Shown here piece after piece: positions 12,002 through 24,238 of a stretch of DNA of 64,000 nucleotides. The translations under genes were made by a program, and so were the position numbers. The stretch spans positions 372,001-436,000 of the forward strand of contig CM074706.1 of assembly GCA_037367355.1 (NCBI GenBank). The letters are read 5' to 3'. The notes beneath the pieces are model-generated. The model searched no databases. It saw only the letters and a list, made by a program, of their open reading frames with translations, and was not told the origin of the DNA. The stretch's first letter is position 1. Every line of letters starts with the position of its first letter. The stretch is from Neoscytalidium dimidiatum (Eukaryota > Ascomycota > Dothideomycetes > Botryosphaeriales > Botryosphaeriaceae).

Positions 12002-12100
12002 GGTGAGGTGGCCGAGTTGGTTATGGCGCCAGGTTAAGGTGTTAGCTTAACAAGTTTCCTGGTGGGGCAACCCGCGCGAGTTCGAGTCTCGTCCTCATCA
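12002..12100 (+). tRNA. tRNA-Leu, anticodon AAG, with a 17-nt intron
   Basis: The acceptor arms GGTGAGG and CCTCATC pair with one G:T wobble, and an A follows as discriminator. The A box is TGGCCGAGTTGG and the B box is GAGTTCGAGTC. The anticodon stem CCAGG/CCTGG encloses TTAAGG, placing AAG at 12036-12038. Between position 37 and 38 lies an intron (12040-12056) whose CTTAA can pair with the anticodon loop TTAAG, the usual geometry of fungal pre-tRNAs. A long variable arm with a GGG/CCC stem is present, as expected for a class II leucine tRNA. It decodes CUU, and CUC through inosine at the wobble position. Confidence 0.92.
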
Positions 12101-12103
12101 ATA

Positions 12104-12117
12104 TTTTTTCCTTTTTG
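12104..12117 (+). terminator. RNA polymerase III terminator of tRNA-Leu
   Basis: Two T-runs (six Ts at 12104-12109 and five at 12113-12117) start four bases after the tRNA end. This is a standard Pol III stop. Confidence 0.85.
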
Positions 12118-13470
12118 CTCTTCTTGCGCGCTGTTGGTTGGTAGAAAGGCAGTGGCCACGAAGGCAGGAAAACCTTTTTCTCTGGTAGGGTGGGTTCGTG
12201 CGGCGATCGGGCCGGGCGGGGGACGCCGTCGTTGGCCGGTCCGGGCCGAGAGCCTTCTGAGGCTGAAAATGGTCATGGGACTGTGTCGTGAGAATGACAG
12301 AGAAGGGATTGATATTTTATTATGTCTTTCCTTATTTATATTGGCGACTTGGTTGGACTCAGACGGAGATGGGGCACGGACTTGGAAGATGCCTCGTAGG
12401 TGAGTCCTGCGATGCCGGTAAGTGTATACTGATACTCGAGAGGACAGTTGCGAGGGTAAGTGGCCTTGTAGTGGTTTCCTTTTCCTTGCGTGGAAGAAGA
12501 CGCTGGTCCTGATCAACATACCTTGCGAGATGCATGATCTAGAGACTGATTGGAACATCTTTCAGATAAAAGGAGGTCGACTCAAAATCCGACAAACCTA
12601 GTACCGAACACGGTTATTCGAACCGCCAAAAACGGAGCGCCAAACATTTCCCGAAACGCTCGACGACCACGAATAGAGCACACAATTCTCGCAAGTGCCC
12701 TCAGCAGGAGCTTCTTACTCACAGCACATCCGGACTCGCTGCGCCTTTTCCGAAGAGCGTTCGCAACTTGCGTGGGGGTTTCAAGGGTAAAACATGGTAC
12801 TTGCTTTTCCGTCTCGGCGGCGGATGCTCATGGGCGCTTTTCCGACGCAACACGCAGCAAGCAAGCTAGATGATCGCGAATTTTGAGTAACGCAGTGTGC
12901 ATCACTCTCCGGAATTCTCAATGATCAAGGAGGAAAGCAAGATGAAAAGGTTGCATGGTTTCTCAGATTACCTCGTTCGCGGGCGATCTCACTCGTCACC
13001 AATCGACACTACCACCACTCATGGGCAGCATCCCCCTACCATCAGACAAACCTATAATCGTGGTGATAAGCTTCACCAAATGATACCAACTCTTTTTTTT
13101 TTCTTTATCAAGAAATGGAAAAGGAAGTATTACAACGGGCTGGCGGTAAATCAATCAAAACAGGGCGGACTGAATAGCAAGTATATTTGTCAAATACTTT
13201 CGAACAACAAGCAAGTTCCCTATAAAATACTACCTGGTATCATATTCCGCCAACCCGTCGACCATCGTGCTAGCAGACACTGCAATGATCCCTTACCAAA
13301 GGCACAACTGAATAGCCTCGCCGACACTCCCCAGACGCCTTTGCCCCTAGTTGATGCTGCCTTTTACCGTAGTATCTAATTAGAAAGAATTGGCAAAAGT
13401 CGACAAACCCTTTACTCACAACCCTAGCGTGACGAAATCCCATATGTGACCGGAGCAGAGCCTCCGTTCA
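12118..13470. other. intergenic region between the tRNA and the BRCT gene
   Basis: About 1.35 kb with no supported gene. A 10-T run occurs near 13092-13101. The frame 12897-13379 (160 codons) has no protein-like conservation that I can see. It probably contains the 3' UTR of the BRCT gene, which ends at 13471 on the minus strand. Confidence 0.45.
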
Positions 13471-15879
13471 CTAACCACTTCTCCTCTTCCTACCGACCGC
13501 ACCTTTCCCCTTCTTGGACTCAGCGACAATCGGCTTGATCTTGAACTCCTCGCTAGCCAGCTCCAAGACGCCGCGGATGATGGACATGGAAACGAGCTCC
13601 TTGTTGTAGCACTGGTACCCGGACCCATCCTTGTCCGTGCCCATCAGCGCCATGCCGTCGAGATCGCCGCTACACTCGGAAGCAACGATGATGGTATCCT
13701 CAGTATGTTTGTATTCCCTGGCGGTCTTGGACACGGCCTTCCCCCCGGTGGCCTTCACGATCTTCACAAGGTCCGGGTACCCGTTTCCGTACTCCCTCTT
13801 CACTGCCGGTGTAAAAAACAAGACCTTGCCCTTGAACAGCGTTGACCGGTCGACGCTCAGCACCTCGCTCACCGACCTTACATCGTTTCCCCAAAGCCAA
13901 TCGTCGGGGGCGGAGAGGGGGGGATAGTCGGACGTGTCCAGCAGCTTGTCGGCCTTCCTGCTCTCCAACACCCAGTCATCTGAAACGATCGGCTTTCCTA
14001 GCGCAAGGCCAGTTAACAGCTTGGCGCTCTTGACGTAAGTGCCGTTCACGAGTCCTATGCAAACAATATCGCAACCTTGCTTCGTCACCTGTTCGACAGC
14101 CCGAGCGCCGTACTTCCTCAGAAACTTTGCGGTTTCCAAGGTGCCGTATCTCTTGGTATTGCTGAACGCTATACACGGGTCGCTCCCGCGGTAAGGTGAC
14201 TGTACTGTAATCGAGGAATTGATGGACCGGTGAGAGCTCTGAGATGCAACAGGCGTGTTTCGCTCTTGCGTCGCTTCTGGCTTGTCCATCGACGAGGTGG
14301 TTATTTTGCTGGCAGGAGTCCTATCGACTCGGACCCTGATGCTCGAGGCGAGCGAATCTTGTGACGGCTCTGGAGCGGTGGCTTGAGCATTGCGGCCCTT
14401 CTTGGTTCGCCGAGCCGGTGAAGCCTCCGTCGGCAAGGTCCTTTTCTTGCTACGTGGCGGCGGGATCCGCACTTCGGGCTGAGGTCCTTGTCGTAACTGT
14501 CTCTTCGAATCGACTTTCAGGGTCTCCTCCATAGCCGCCACCTCATTGGTGTTACCATCTCCCCCAGCAATAGAAGAGGTTGCTCTCTCCATTTTGTTCA
14601 CGACCTGCGAAGGAGCAGCAGAGTGTTCGGATGCAACAGAGGTGGCATTGGGCGTGGAGCCCTTTTCAAGGGTTTGAGGCATTTTGGGTTCGGGAGCAGT
14701 GGAGAAGTCGGGAATCTCCGTCCTTTGATCATCCTCATCTTCATTATCCAAAGCTGTGAGTTCTTCATCCTCAATATTCACGTCACTAAGTGCGGAAGAG
14801 CCGAGCTCAAGAGAGGGGACCGTCTGTGCAGGCCGTGGGCTCGATGCCGCCTTTGGTCTTTCGGCGAAAGAGTCCCTAATGGCGGTTGGAGTCGTGACAT
14901 CCGTACTCATCAGCTCCTTAGGATCGATGCTTTCTAGTGGACCAGCATTTGGGTCTGAGTATTCCATGGAAAAGGGAATCATCCTGCGGTTTGTAGCAGG
15001 GGTTTCTTCTACAACCAGTGATTGCTGTGTAGTGCGAGATGGCGTTGTAGAACGTAGTGTATTCGAGCCTTGCATTGATTGCTCAACCTGGACGGCAGCT
15101 CTCTCCGTTGTGGGCCTACGTGTCCTTCTGGTAGAGGGATTCAGCGCCGACCTTGATAACCCTGGACTTTCTGGCACCTCATCCTCCATCGCCTCATCTG
15201 GCGGTGGGATGGAAGAGCCGATCTTTATTTCATCCTCGACATTCACAATGAGGCAGAATTCCAGCGTTCCGTTGGAGAAGCGAATGCTATCGTCGGGACG
15301 GAGGATTATACTCTGGCGATGCTGCTTGGTTGACACCGGCAAGAGTAATGGGTGATATTTTGGATGTGATTCAGCACCGGGAGCGGTGATAGTGAAGCCG
15401 TCGAGCTTTGCTTCGAAAGAAATGCAAGGACCGTACGTGGCTACAGAAATTAAATTTTTGCGTCTGTAGAAAGGATCTCACAGCGAAGACCTACTGATCA
15501 ATGCCAAGCAATCTTCAGAATCTGGCGGGCTTTCTGCCTCTGAGTCAGCCGGGGGATTGAAATAGTGGGAATGGTTTTGTTGTAGTGCATACGCCGCAAG
15601 GAACAGGGCTCGAGCGTGATTTTGCCGTGCTGATCACACAGAATCCTTGTAATGCCGGCGTCCTCGATGTCATAAGGTAGGCCTCGCTGCGTTGCCGCCG
15701 ACGGAGGATTGGCGCGTAGCGTTATGGTGAGCCCGGACATGGTGAAGAGGCTACGGACATTGTAAGGTTGAAGAGGATGCGTGGTGAGAGAGTAGAGCAG
15801 GGCAAACAGGCTCGCGTTCCGCGACTGACGCCACATCGCGCGTCCATGTGACCTTACGTAATACAAGCTTACTCGCCAT
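13471..15879 (-). CDS. tandem-BRCT protein with FHA-like N-terminus (Mdb1/MDC1-like)
   Basis: Probable chromatin-bound DNA-damage adaptor. The main exon 13471-15440 encodes 655 residues. Its N-terminal part (GPCISFEAKLDGFTI, then SIILRPDDSIRFSNGT) resembles the second half of an FHA fold. A long acidic Ser/Thr-rich disordered middle follows, with a basic patch (RSKKRTLP, RRTKKGR). The C-terminus has two BRCT repeats: the first ends in LALGKPIVSDDWVLES with its conserved Trp, and the second runs from LFKGKVLFFTP to MSIIRGVLELASEEF. FHA plus C-terminal BRCT pair is the layout of fission-yeast Mdb1 and animal MDC1, which bind phosphorylated H2A. A 54-nt intron (15441-15494) is well supported. 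The first exons are uncertain: an ATG at 15879 with an intron to 15630 keeps phase but is only a guess. The tail is Lys/Arg-rich and could act as a nuclear signal. Confidence 0.7.
15441..15494 (-). other. intron in the BRCT gene
   Basis: Donor GTAGGT and acceptor TGTAG, 54 nt. Removing it joins an upstream frame ending in EDCLALI to TYGPCISFEAK in phase. An alternative acceptor 23 bases upstream would create an in-frame stop. Confidence 0.6.
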
Positions 15880-16976
15880 GTCTGGGAAGAGCCACCCGTC
15901 CAAGAAAACGGTGCCTAAGAAACCGATTAGCTAATGAAAAGCACATTTGGAAGCGTGGCATCAAGATTTGTTGTGTCTTCTTGAGTTCGGGCAATTGCGC
16001 AAAAGCTTCACAATCCGTCGCATTCCATGCGCGACTTTGCATGATCCGAAACCGCCCCTACGACCGAAATTTTTCAGGAGCTCAGTAATTTGACAACAAT
16101 TCAAGTGTAGTAGGGAAGCATATGCCGAAGTTACGCTCATGCCACCGAAAATAGAAAGCATCAATCAAGAATCGAATTGTTAAAGACTACCAGTAGCACT
16201 ACAAAGCCACCTCGCCCAGGCAAAACCCAAATAATTATTTCTCCCCCGTTAGCACAAAAGCCTTGTCTCCTTGCTTCAACTTGCTGATCTTATTTTCCTT
16301 CTCAAAACATGCGCTCTCTCAGTTGTCTTGTCATGCATCGAGAAGGCCGCATGGAAAGGTGATGGCCCGTCATCTGCCAATAGAAGTGGAAGAGTCGATC
16401 TGAATTTCCTCGCTGCATAGCTTACGCTATCGAAGAAATGCTCGCCGTCTACAGGAGAAAATTGAAGTTGGAGCAAGGGTACGACGAATGCAGACGGGTT
16501 GTGCGTCTGCCAGGCAAAGAGGAGAATAGCAAGTGGGATAACCGGTAGGGCTTGCAGGTAGAGAGCGTCATACGACTCATCCACAAGCCTATACGGCAAA
16601 TCTCTCCAGCCATATTCTTGTTTACCAGGCATTAGGCCTCAAGGCGAGCAGCCGAAGCAATCAATCCATCATCCTGCTGCTCAGAACCGATGTTGCTTTT
16701 TCTTTATGCTTGCAATCACTCAAATGCAGTCAAGCTCAGTCGTCGAATCGTGGTAAATTGCAGGCAGCGAAGTAGTATTGAGCGCCGGAGCGAAGAAGGT
16801 CTGGTCAGACCGTCAACACTCTTCCTATGAGACGCTGCCGCTCGCGGTCCATCGCCGAGCGATCGAGTATCTGGTCCGTAAACTGCTTGGGTACGCATCT
16901 GCGATTGGCTGAACCGCAGATCAACATTGCGTTCGAGAATGTCCAAAGCGTAGGTTTGTTTTTTGATGCCCGCAAA
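15880..16976. other. intergenic region between the BRCT gene and UPF1
   Basis: About 1.1 kb. A minus-strand frame at 16276-16632 (118 codons) has a hydrophobic stretch (LQALPVIPLAILLFAW) and could be a small gene or a relic, but I recognise no family. A second minus frame (16716-16946) is Arg/Ser-rich and unconvincing. Confidence 0.4.
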
Positions 16977-19900
16977 TCAGTCGTAGCTGCCTAGGCCGAT
17001 CTGACTAGCAAAAGCGGTCGACACGCTACGGGCGTCATCGTCTTCAGCGGGAAAGCTACGGCCAGCGGGACCACGGCCGTAGCCGACAGGACCGGGCTGG
17101 CCGCTGGACTCCACGTAGCGCTTGAGGCGGTCGGACTGGGAGAGCGAAGTCGGCTTTCCAATGTCGTTGAGGCTGAGCCCAGCGAGACTGACACCTCCTT
17201 GGCCGACGCCGCTCTTGCTGTCAACCACACTACCGTTGGTGTCAGTGAGCTCGGATGCGGCAACGGACTCGCCAGCAACACTGCTAGCAACACCCGGACT
17301 CTTGCCATTAGGTTTCCCGCCGGGTCCGGGAGTGTTGCGAGCGCCGGGGAGCGACGGCCAGGCTTCCGAAAATCCAGAGAACATAGGAGGGTAGTTCGAT
17401 CTGACACCAACACCGCCAAGGGCGGAGGAGTGAACGGAAGAAACGTCATCTGGGATGTATCCGACGATAGAGCCGCTGTCATTGTACTCTTGGCGAGCCT
17501 TGTTACCGTTCACGTTGCGACCGGAAGTCATATTTGATGCGTGCTGGAATGCCATCTGATAGCGTTGCGGGCCACGATAGGTGGTCTTAGGACGGCTGAA
17601 TTGTAGGAGGGAGACTTGCAGGTTATTAAGAGGTCCCTCGACGAGGCAGTTACGTTCTTTAAAGTGTAACAAGAGGTAGTGCCACAGAGGATGCTTCGAT
17701 AGGACCTTCGGATTGCCAAGGATTACGAGACCGTACTTGGCACGGGTCAGAGCAACATTGAGACGGCGCGGGTCACTCAAGAAACCGATGCCTTGGTGGT
17801 CATTGGAACGCACGCAAGACAGGACGATGAAGTCCTTCTCTCGACCTTGGAAGGCATCGACGGACGCTACTTCGATCTCCTTGTAATTTTCCTTCTTGAA
17901 GGTGCCATTAGCCTGCATAGACTGCACCACATAGCTGCGCTGGCCTTCGTAGGGTGTGATAATACCGATGTCCTGGGGCTTGACACCGGCCTTGAAGAAA
18001 CGCGTGACAATCTTCTCGACATTTGCCGCTTCCGTACGGTTGAGATATGAGGTCCCAGAGGCTGATATTTCCTCGTTGCCCAAGTTGGACCAGAACATCA
18101 TCGGGCTGTCCGCGACGGGCCAGGGGAAGTCGACTTCCTTGCGCATGCGCGACTCTCTAGTGACACCGTTTTGTAGAGAGCCTTCATAAAACATGTTTGA
18201 GGGAAACTCGGACAAGCAAGGATGCATGCGGTACTGCACTTGCAGGCGGATAGGGGCACATCCCAGAATGACAAGACGTTCGAACAGGGACTGGTTAAGA
18301 CCAGCTTTGGCGGCCTTTTTGTTCATGATGACAGGGCCCAGTTGTTGGTGATCACCAACGAGGACGACCTGCTTGCAGCCTAGGACGAGCGGAATCATAC
18401 ACTCCGGCTCGGCGGACTGGGTAGACTCGTCGATAAGGACGGTGCGGAATTTGAACTTGGCAAGACGAGGATCGCCAGCACCGACACAAGTGCAGCAGAT
18501 GACGTCAGCGTTGGTCAAAATCTCCCGCTCGGCAGCACGGGTCAGTTGTTTGAATTTCTTCTCGTCCTGGCTTGACAGCTCGCCAAGTTCGCTCTTCAGC
18601 TGGTTCAACTTGTTGAGCTCCACGTTGGTATCGTTCATGCGGACCTGCTCATGGAGGGACAAGAAGCCAACGGGAGATTCGACATCTTCTCTCGACTTTG
18701 CTGTGACGCGCACGGTCTTCAAGCCGGTGCGGTGAATACGCTCGCAAAGCTGGTCGACAGCGACGTTGGACGGAGCGCAAACCAAGACTTGGCCCCCATT
18801 GATCTTCGCGAGATGGTAGATAATGGTAGCAGATGTGACAGTCTTACCCGTGCCCGGCGGGCCCTGAATCAAACTGAGCGGCTTCTGCAAGACACTCTTG
18901 ACAGCATTGATCTGGGAACCGTTCAGTTCTGGGAGACCTGGCACGCTGAACTTGCGCGGTAGTTGCGTCTTCATGGGCGCCGCTGCAACTTCATGACCCA
19001 GGAGGCGATGAAAAATGTAGCCGGAAACGCTCATTTCGTCAATGGCAAAGGTCTTCATAGCATGTTGCATGCGGTCAAACGAAGTAGCCTTCCAAACGTA
19101 GTCGGCGGTGAAGTTGTGGGTGCATTCAGTAGGAACTGACTTGTGGTCACCCTTGGTGCGTAGCTCGATGGTGACCTCATCAGACTGATTGTTGGGGATC
19201 TTGATCACGTAGCCCACGCCTTCCCAATGCGGCCGTAATTCGCCAGTGTAGCGCAGGCGCATCTCATCTCCCACAGCCAGCTTCACGTCGCCTAATTCCA
19301 ACTTTGGAAGAACGAAACTGGCCAGATGCTTGTTGTTCAGACCGTAATCCCAGCGAACGATGAGACCATCCTGGGATTGAGACTCCTTCAATTTGCGGTC
19401 GTAATCGGCTTCAATCTTGACCAATGGGCCAAAAACATTCTGATACTGGTAGGCATCGTCGTAACGGAGTAAGACTGGGGCAGGCTCGTCATCGACTCCA
19501 GCACCCTTCTCCAAATCCGCAATGGTAGCGTTGCTATTATCCTTCCACATCTCCTCCAATTTGGCAATCATCTGAGGGCTGAGATGGCGGGCACGCAGCT
19601 GCTCCTGGTCCGACGGCTGGGAGACGAGCCAGGGAAGAAACGAACGGTCCTCAATCAAAGGTTGCCAACGCGAAGTATCCCAGTTCATGTCCTTGGACGA
19701 AGGCATCGCAGCACAGGGCTGGCGGCACAGGAGGACAACGACGGTGTCGGATTTGGCAGGAATGAAGCCGAGCAAGAAGACATTTTTGGTTCCACAATTG
19801 TAGCATTCGAGGACAGTATCGCCGAGTGAGGAAGAGGGATGAAGCTGGACCTCCTTGTGGCGGGCGCGGACAAGGTGGTTGATGATGTGGGAGGAGGACG

Positions 19901-20298
19901 TGTTGCCGCGAGCGCTGCAAAACCACTTGCTGCAGCTCAGGCACTTGACGACACTGCTCGGGTTATGGATGCCGCAGTATCTGTGCATGGGAAAGTCAAT
20001 AAGGGTGCTCTGCGCTTCAGCGTCGGTTGCGGGTAGCTTACGCGCAGGCATGCGGTGGCAGCTCGACGTCCTCGTCAGGCTTCTGCTGCTTGCCGCCAAT
20101 CTGCATGCTGGCCATGCTCTCCATGTCATCGTCATCGTAGGTGTCGCCATCCTCGTCATCGTCCAGGCGGCGGCGGCGGCCGTTCAGGTTGGAGCGGCCC
20201 AGATCGCCGTCCAGGATGCTCTCGTCGTCGCCGGCGTTGATGGTGGAGGCCGAGTCGGAGACCAGGTGGTTGCCCAGATGAGTAAAGGCGCCCTCCAT
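16977..20298 (-). CDS. UPF1: UPF1 RNA helicase, nonsense-mediated decay
   Basis: ATP-dependent 5'-3' RNA helicase that marks and clears mRNAs with premature stops, acting with Upf2/Upf3 in the cytoplasm. Exons 20042-20298 and 16977-19980 with a 61-nt intron give about 1086 residues, the usual fungal length. The splice rebuilds the conserved [17 protein letters not shown], the start of the Cys/His-rich domain that binds Upf2 (residues ~84-175). The helicase core has Walker A GPPGTGKT (~459-466), [40 protein letters not shown] and LTRAKYG. The C-terminal ~190 residues are Gly/Ser-rich and disordered. The start chosen is [15 protein letters not shown]. The frame stays open upstream to 20835, so a longer N-terminus is possible. 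It is divergent from IMP4. Confidence 0.95.
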
Positions 20299-20889
20299 GA
20301 TGGCGGGGAAGCCGCGCGGGCTGTGGGTGGAGTGGAGGGGCGTGCTGGGGAGCTTCTTGGACGTTGTGGAGGAGGCAAAATCAGAGCTACGGTGCGGGCG
20401 GTAGTGGGCAGAGAAGTCGGGCACGGACGTGCGGGCCGGCGAGGAGGCTGTTCCCTGCAGGTTCGGCCAGGCGCGAGGCCGGGCGAGGTCCAAAGCCGCT
20501 GGTGGGCAGTCGCGACGGCGGCGAAGGACCTTTGGCGGAGCAGCCTGAGCGAGAGCGAGCGACGGGCGTTTGCCGGGAGGCTTTGGCGCTGAAGATGGTG
20601 GTGAGGCTTTTGGCAGAACGCGGCGGGCGGATGCAGAAGGCGCATGCGTCGATCCGCCCCAAGCCTGCGCAGCGCCGCCAAAAGATTTCTGGGACGCGCC
20701 AAAAAGTTCACCTTCTCTAGCTCCGCCTGCACTGCAACATCGCGCCCGCCACCGAAACCAGCACCTCCGCCTCTGAAAAAACGCTGCTGCCTGCCTAGCT
20801 GCTCGGCCGCTTTCCGCGAAGCGGCCTGCTAGCATTGAGAATATTCAAGTCGGTTCCACACAGCGACCAAGACCGCCGTGAAGCCCACC
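20299..20889. promoter_or_regulatory. divergent promoter region, UPF1 / IMP4
   Basis: About 590 bases between two divergent starts, one for mRNA decay and one for ribosome assembly. It is G+C-rich and reads open on several frames, including the UPF1 frame. No TATA element is evident. Confidence 0.45.
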
Positions 20890-21847
20890 ATGATCGTTCG
20901 TCCTCCGCATCCACATGCGTCGCCTCTCCATGTCATATATGCTGACTCTGTCGCAGCGCCGGCAAGCTCGCCAAAGGCGCGACTACCTGTACCGCCGTGC
21001 TCTGACCCTCCGCGACGCCGAAATCGCCTCGAAGCGCGCAGCGCTGCGGGCTTCCCTCGCCAGCGGCAAGCCTCTCGATCCGTCCATCGCCAACGACAAG
21101 GAATTGCGCGCAAACTACAAGTACGATGAATCGCAGCAAGACCGTAGCACCCAAGACGCTCTAGACCTAGACGACGAGTATGCACAGCTCTCAGGCGTAG
21201 TGGACCCGCGTGTGCTGGTAACGACCTCGCGCGACCCCAGCACCAGATTGGGTGCTTTCGCCAAAGAGATTCGCCTTCTGCTACCCACCAGTATCCGCGT
21301 GAACAGAGGAAACCTGGTCCTGCCAAACATCGTCTCCAGTGCAAAAGCTGCCGGACTGAGCGACGTGGTGCTTCTTCACGAGCACCGTGGCACACCCACA
21401 GCCATGACTGTCTCACACTTCCCTCACGGGCCCACTGCCTCTTTCTCGCTCCACAACGTCGTCCTGCGCCATGATATTCCTAACGCTGCCCGCGGAACCG
21501 TCTCGGAATCCTATCCGCACCTTATCTTCGAGGGTTTTACCACAAACCTTGGCAAGCGTGTCGTAAAGATCCTGAAGCACCTGTTCCCTCCGCGACCCGC
21601 CGCACTGACGCCTAAGGATGTCGGCAACCGCGTCGTCACCTTCGTCAATCGCGAGGACAGCATTGAGGTACGTCACCACGTCTTTGTGCGCACGGGCTAC
21701 CAGAGCGTCGAGCTGGCGGAGGTCGGCCCGCGCATGACGATGCGGTTGTTCGAGATCCGCGGGGGCACTCTGGAGAATAAGGATGGAGACGTCGAGTGGC
21801 ATATGAACCAGTATACCCGCACTGCCAAGAAGAAGGACTACTTGTAA
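20890..21847 (+). CDS. IMP4: U3 snoRNP protein IMP4 (Brix domain)
   Basis: Nucleolar factor that works with Mpp10 and Imp3 in the small-subunit processome and pre-18S rRNA cleavage. The main exon 20957-21847 encodes the whole conserved body: RRQARQRRDYLYRRALTLRDAEI at the N-terminus, then the Brix domain with VLVTTSRDPSTRL, HEHRGTPTAMTVSHFPHGPTA and PHLIFEGF, and the C-terminal RTAKKKDYL. IMP4 proteins usually begin with Met, one or two residues and then this Arg-rich stretch. A first exon of only six bases (ATG ATC, 20890-20895), spliced over a 61-nt intron with a CTGAC branch site and CGCAG acceptor, gives MIRRQARQRRDYLY and 298 residues. That is close to the yeast length of 290. The unspliced alternative starts at 20915 and adds an unlikely leader. 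Confidence 0.93.
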
Positions 21848-24238
21848 TGCCCGCAACCAGCACAGACGGGCAGTGGAGTCATATTCGGCGATTACAAGGG
21901 AGACGGGCAGGGGCAAGGGGAAAAAAAAAAGAAAGAGGAGAATTGGCATTTGGGCGGCGCATATCACGGCACTGGGACTATTGTTCAAGGATCTCCAGGG
22001 ATGAGACAGCATCGATGGCGTTATTTGGGCATGAAAGGAGAGCCAGAAACCACGCGGAATGATGCGCATGAGCGAAGGCCGGACTCTGTGCAAGATACGG
22101 CTCGACAGGCCAACAGCAAGCAATGCATAACCCACACGCAACAAGCTTCCGCCGTGCTGCTATGCCACGTTGTACAACCCCTGGTGAGTTTTTTTTTGCC
22201 CACATGGCAGGCACATGCATTAGCGCGCCTACAGGCACGGTGTGCTAAAGCTCGGGACCGCGATCGAACCGGCAGGACGCGCAGAATGAGGGGGATGTTG
22301 CTTTCAGCGCACGGCAGAGCTGCCACTAACGTGTGATGTTGGACCGGTGCTGTTCCCCGTGGGACTGCAGTGCGCTCTCTTGCGGTGCAACATCTACCCA
22401 TGATTTCCCCACCATATGCCAAGCCCGCGCGCTACCCGCTAGACCGACGGGACGTTCCTATTTCCCTTTCAATGCCGACCAACGGCTGCTCCCGACCTCC
22501 CCTGTCTTGCGGCGCTATTGGGCACTACGGTGCCTAAAAGTTTTCCATTACCTCGACAAGCGCTGGCCAAAATCATGTAGATTGCCGCGAGAACCGCAGC
22601 TCCTCGATCATCGGGAACACGTCCCTTCCGTCCATTCGTCTAAGCGGCTATTTGGCATCATTCGGGCGGGTGTTGCGCCTTGGGATGAAATGTAGTGTAG
22701 ATCAAATGTGGCAATTCGTCGGAGGCACCTCCAGCCTCACTATACCGAGCATCACTATTGGCCCAGCCCAGAGGAGTGAGTGTAATGCTCAATCTTGTCG
22801 CGCACTGCGCCGCAACTCCACGTTGTTTTTTTCAAGAATGTATCATTCCTCCGAACGAGAGAAAGGCCGAGAAGCATTTTCGCCTCACTATATCCCCCGT
22901 CGTCACGGTCACCCACGAGCACGTGGAGACATCATGCCTCCAAAGGGCAGTGAGGCGTCTGGAGATAAGCAGCACCCGGAGAGCAACTGACCTAGGGAAT
23001 TTTCCGGACGCGCAAGCCACAACCTCCACCACAATCCTCTTCATCGTCGATTCACCGAGGAAGCTCCTGCCCTGTCAGTCCCCGAGCTGCTCCCTACTTG
23101 CAGCCATGCATGAGCGCCGAACCCCGTGCTTTCTTCACTCATCCCGCGTGGCGATTAGCGCCTCTCGTGCTTCCAACCACCCACGGCCAAGTCTAAAACC
23201 CAGCAGAGCGAACGAGAATGAACCTTCTGACACAGTATGATGATAACGAGGAACAGAGGCAGTCTCCCAATAGCAGTAAAAGGCGCAGAGAATCATTTTG
23301 CACATCCTGTCCTTCCATCTCCTCGACATGGGGTAATCGTCATGCAGCTGTAATCACACAAGCACCTGGAGCACGGCATGTTCGCTCCCATCAACTCCGC
23401 TGCCTTCTCTGTTTCTCGTCCCTACACCTCTCTCGCCCTCTCTCTTTTCTCGCGACTCCTAACCTCGAGCTGCAAGCGCCTCGATAGCCGCACGCGAGAA
23501 AAAGCGCATACACCCCCATGCAGAAACTCCCCATTAAACTTAGACACACGTACCCAGTCCGTGCATCCTCATCCACCATATGCAAAGAGAACGTACCCGT
23601 GCACTCTTCCCTTCTTTCCCTTTTCCTCCACTCCCGCGCCCCTCAAGTGCACAGTTCTCCCAGCGAATCGACCATTTCGTGGCCCCGCCGCCCGCCGCCG
23701 TGGCCGCCGCCGCTTCTTGCCGTTCGTGCATGCCACCAATGCACGCGTTGCATATGCAACATTGCCTCCTTCACTCTGCTCCGCACCGCACTGCACCCGC
23801 GTGCCCTCCTTCCCCCCCTTCCCCCCCTCCTCTGCAAAAACGTGCCCTCCCATCATTTTCCTTACCCTGCCCTCTCTTCTCCTGCCCTTTTCGCTCGACC
23901 CGTCCCTCCCCCTGCGCAAGAACCCCTCCACAACAGCATCTTTCCATTGCCCTTTCACCCATCCTTCCCTTTCGCGGTGCAGGGCCCCCGTAATTCATCG
24001 GCACTGCCCTGTGGCGCCACACGCCCACATCCACACGCCCCCGCAGCCCTTTGCAGGAGTTCGCCCGCCCCGGTCGAAGCGCAGCGCAGGGCTCTCTTTG
24101 ACCTACTTCTCCCTCACCGCCGCGGGGGCGCCCACAGAATGTTTTACCTTCATGCAGGAGGGAGGATGCCGGCAGCGGGGTCGAACACAACGCATGAAGC
24201 AGAACGAGAAGATTGGTAATCAGAGAGGGACTGAGAAT

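Noticed and set aside
13471..15879. Identity as Nbs1 (nibrin)
   Set aside because: Nbs1 has FHA and BRCT domains together at the N-terminus; here the BRCT pair is at the C-terminus after a long linker.
22255..22450. tRNA-like pieces on the minus strand: an A-box-like GGTCTAGCGGGTAGC near 22431-22447 and a B-box-like GGTTCGATC near 22272-22280
   Set aside because: They lie about 160 bases apart, the acceptor arms do not pair, the T-stem has a mismatch, and no T-run follows on that strand.
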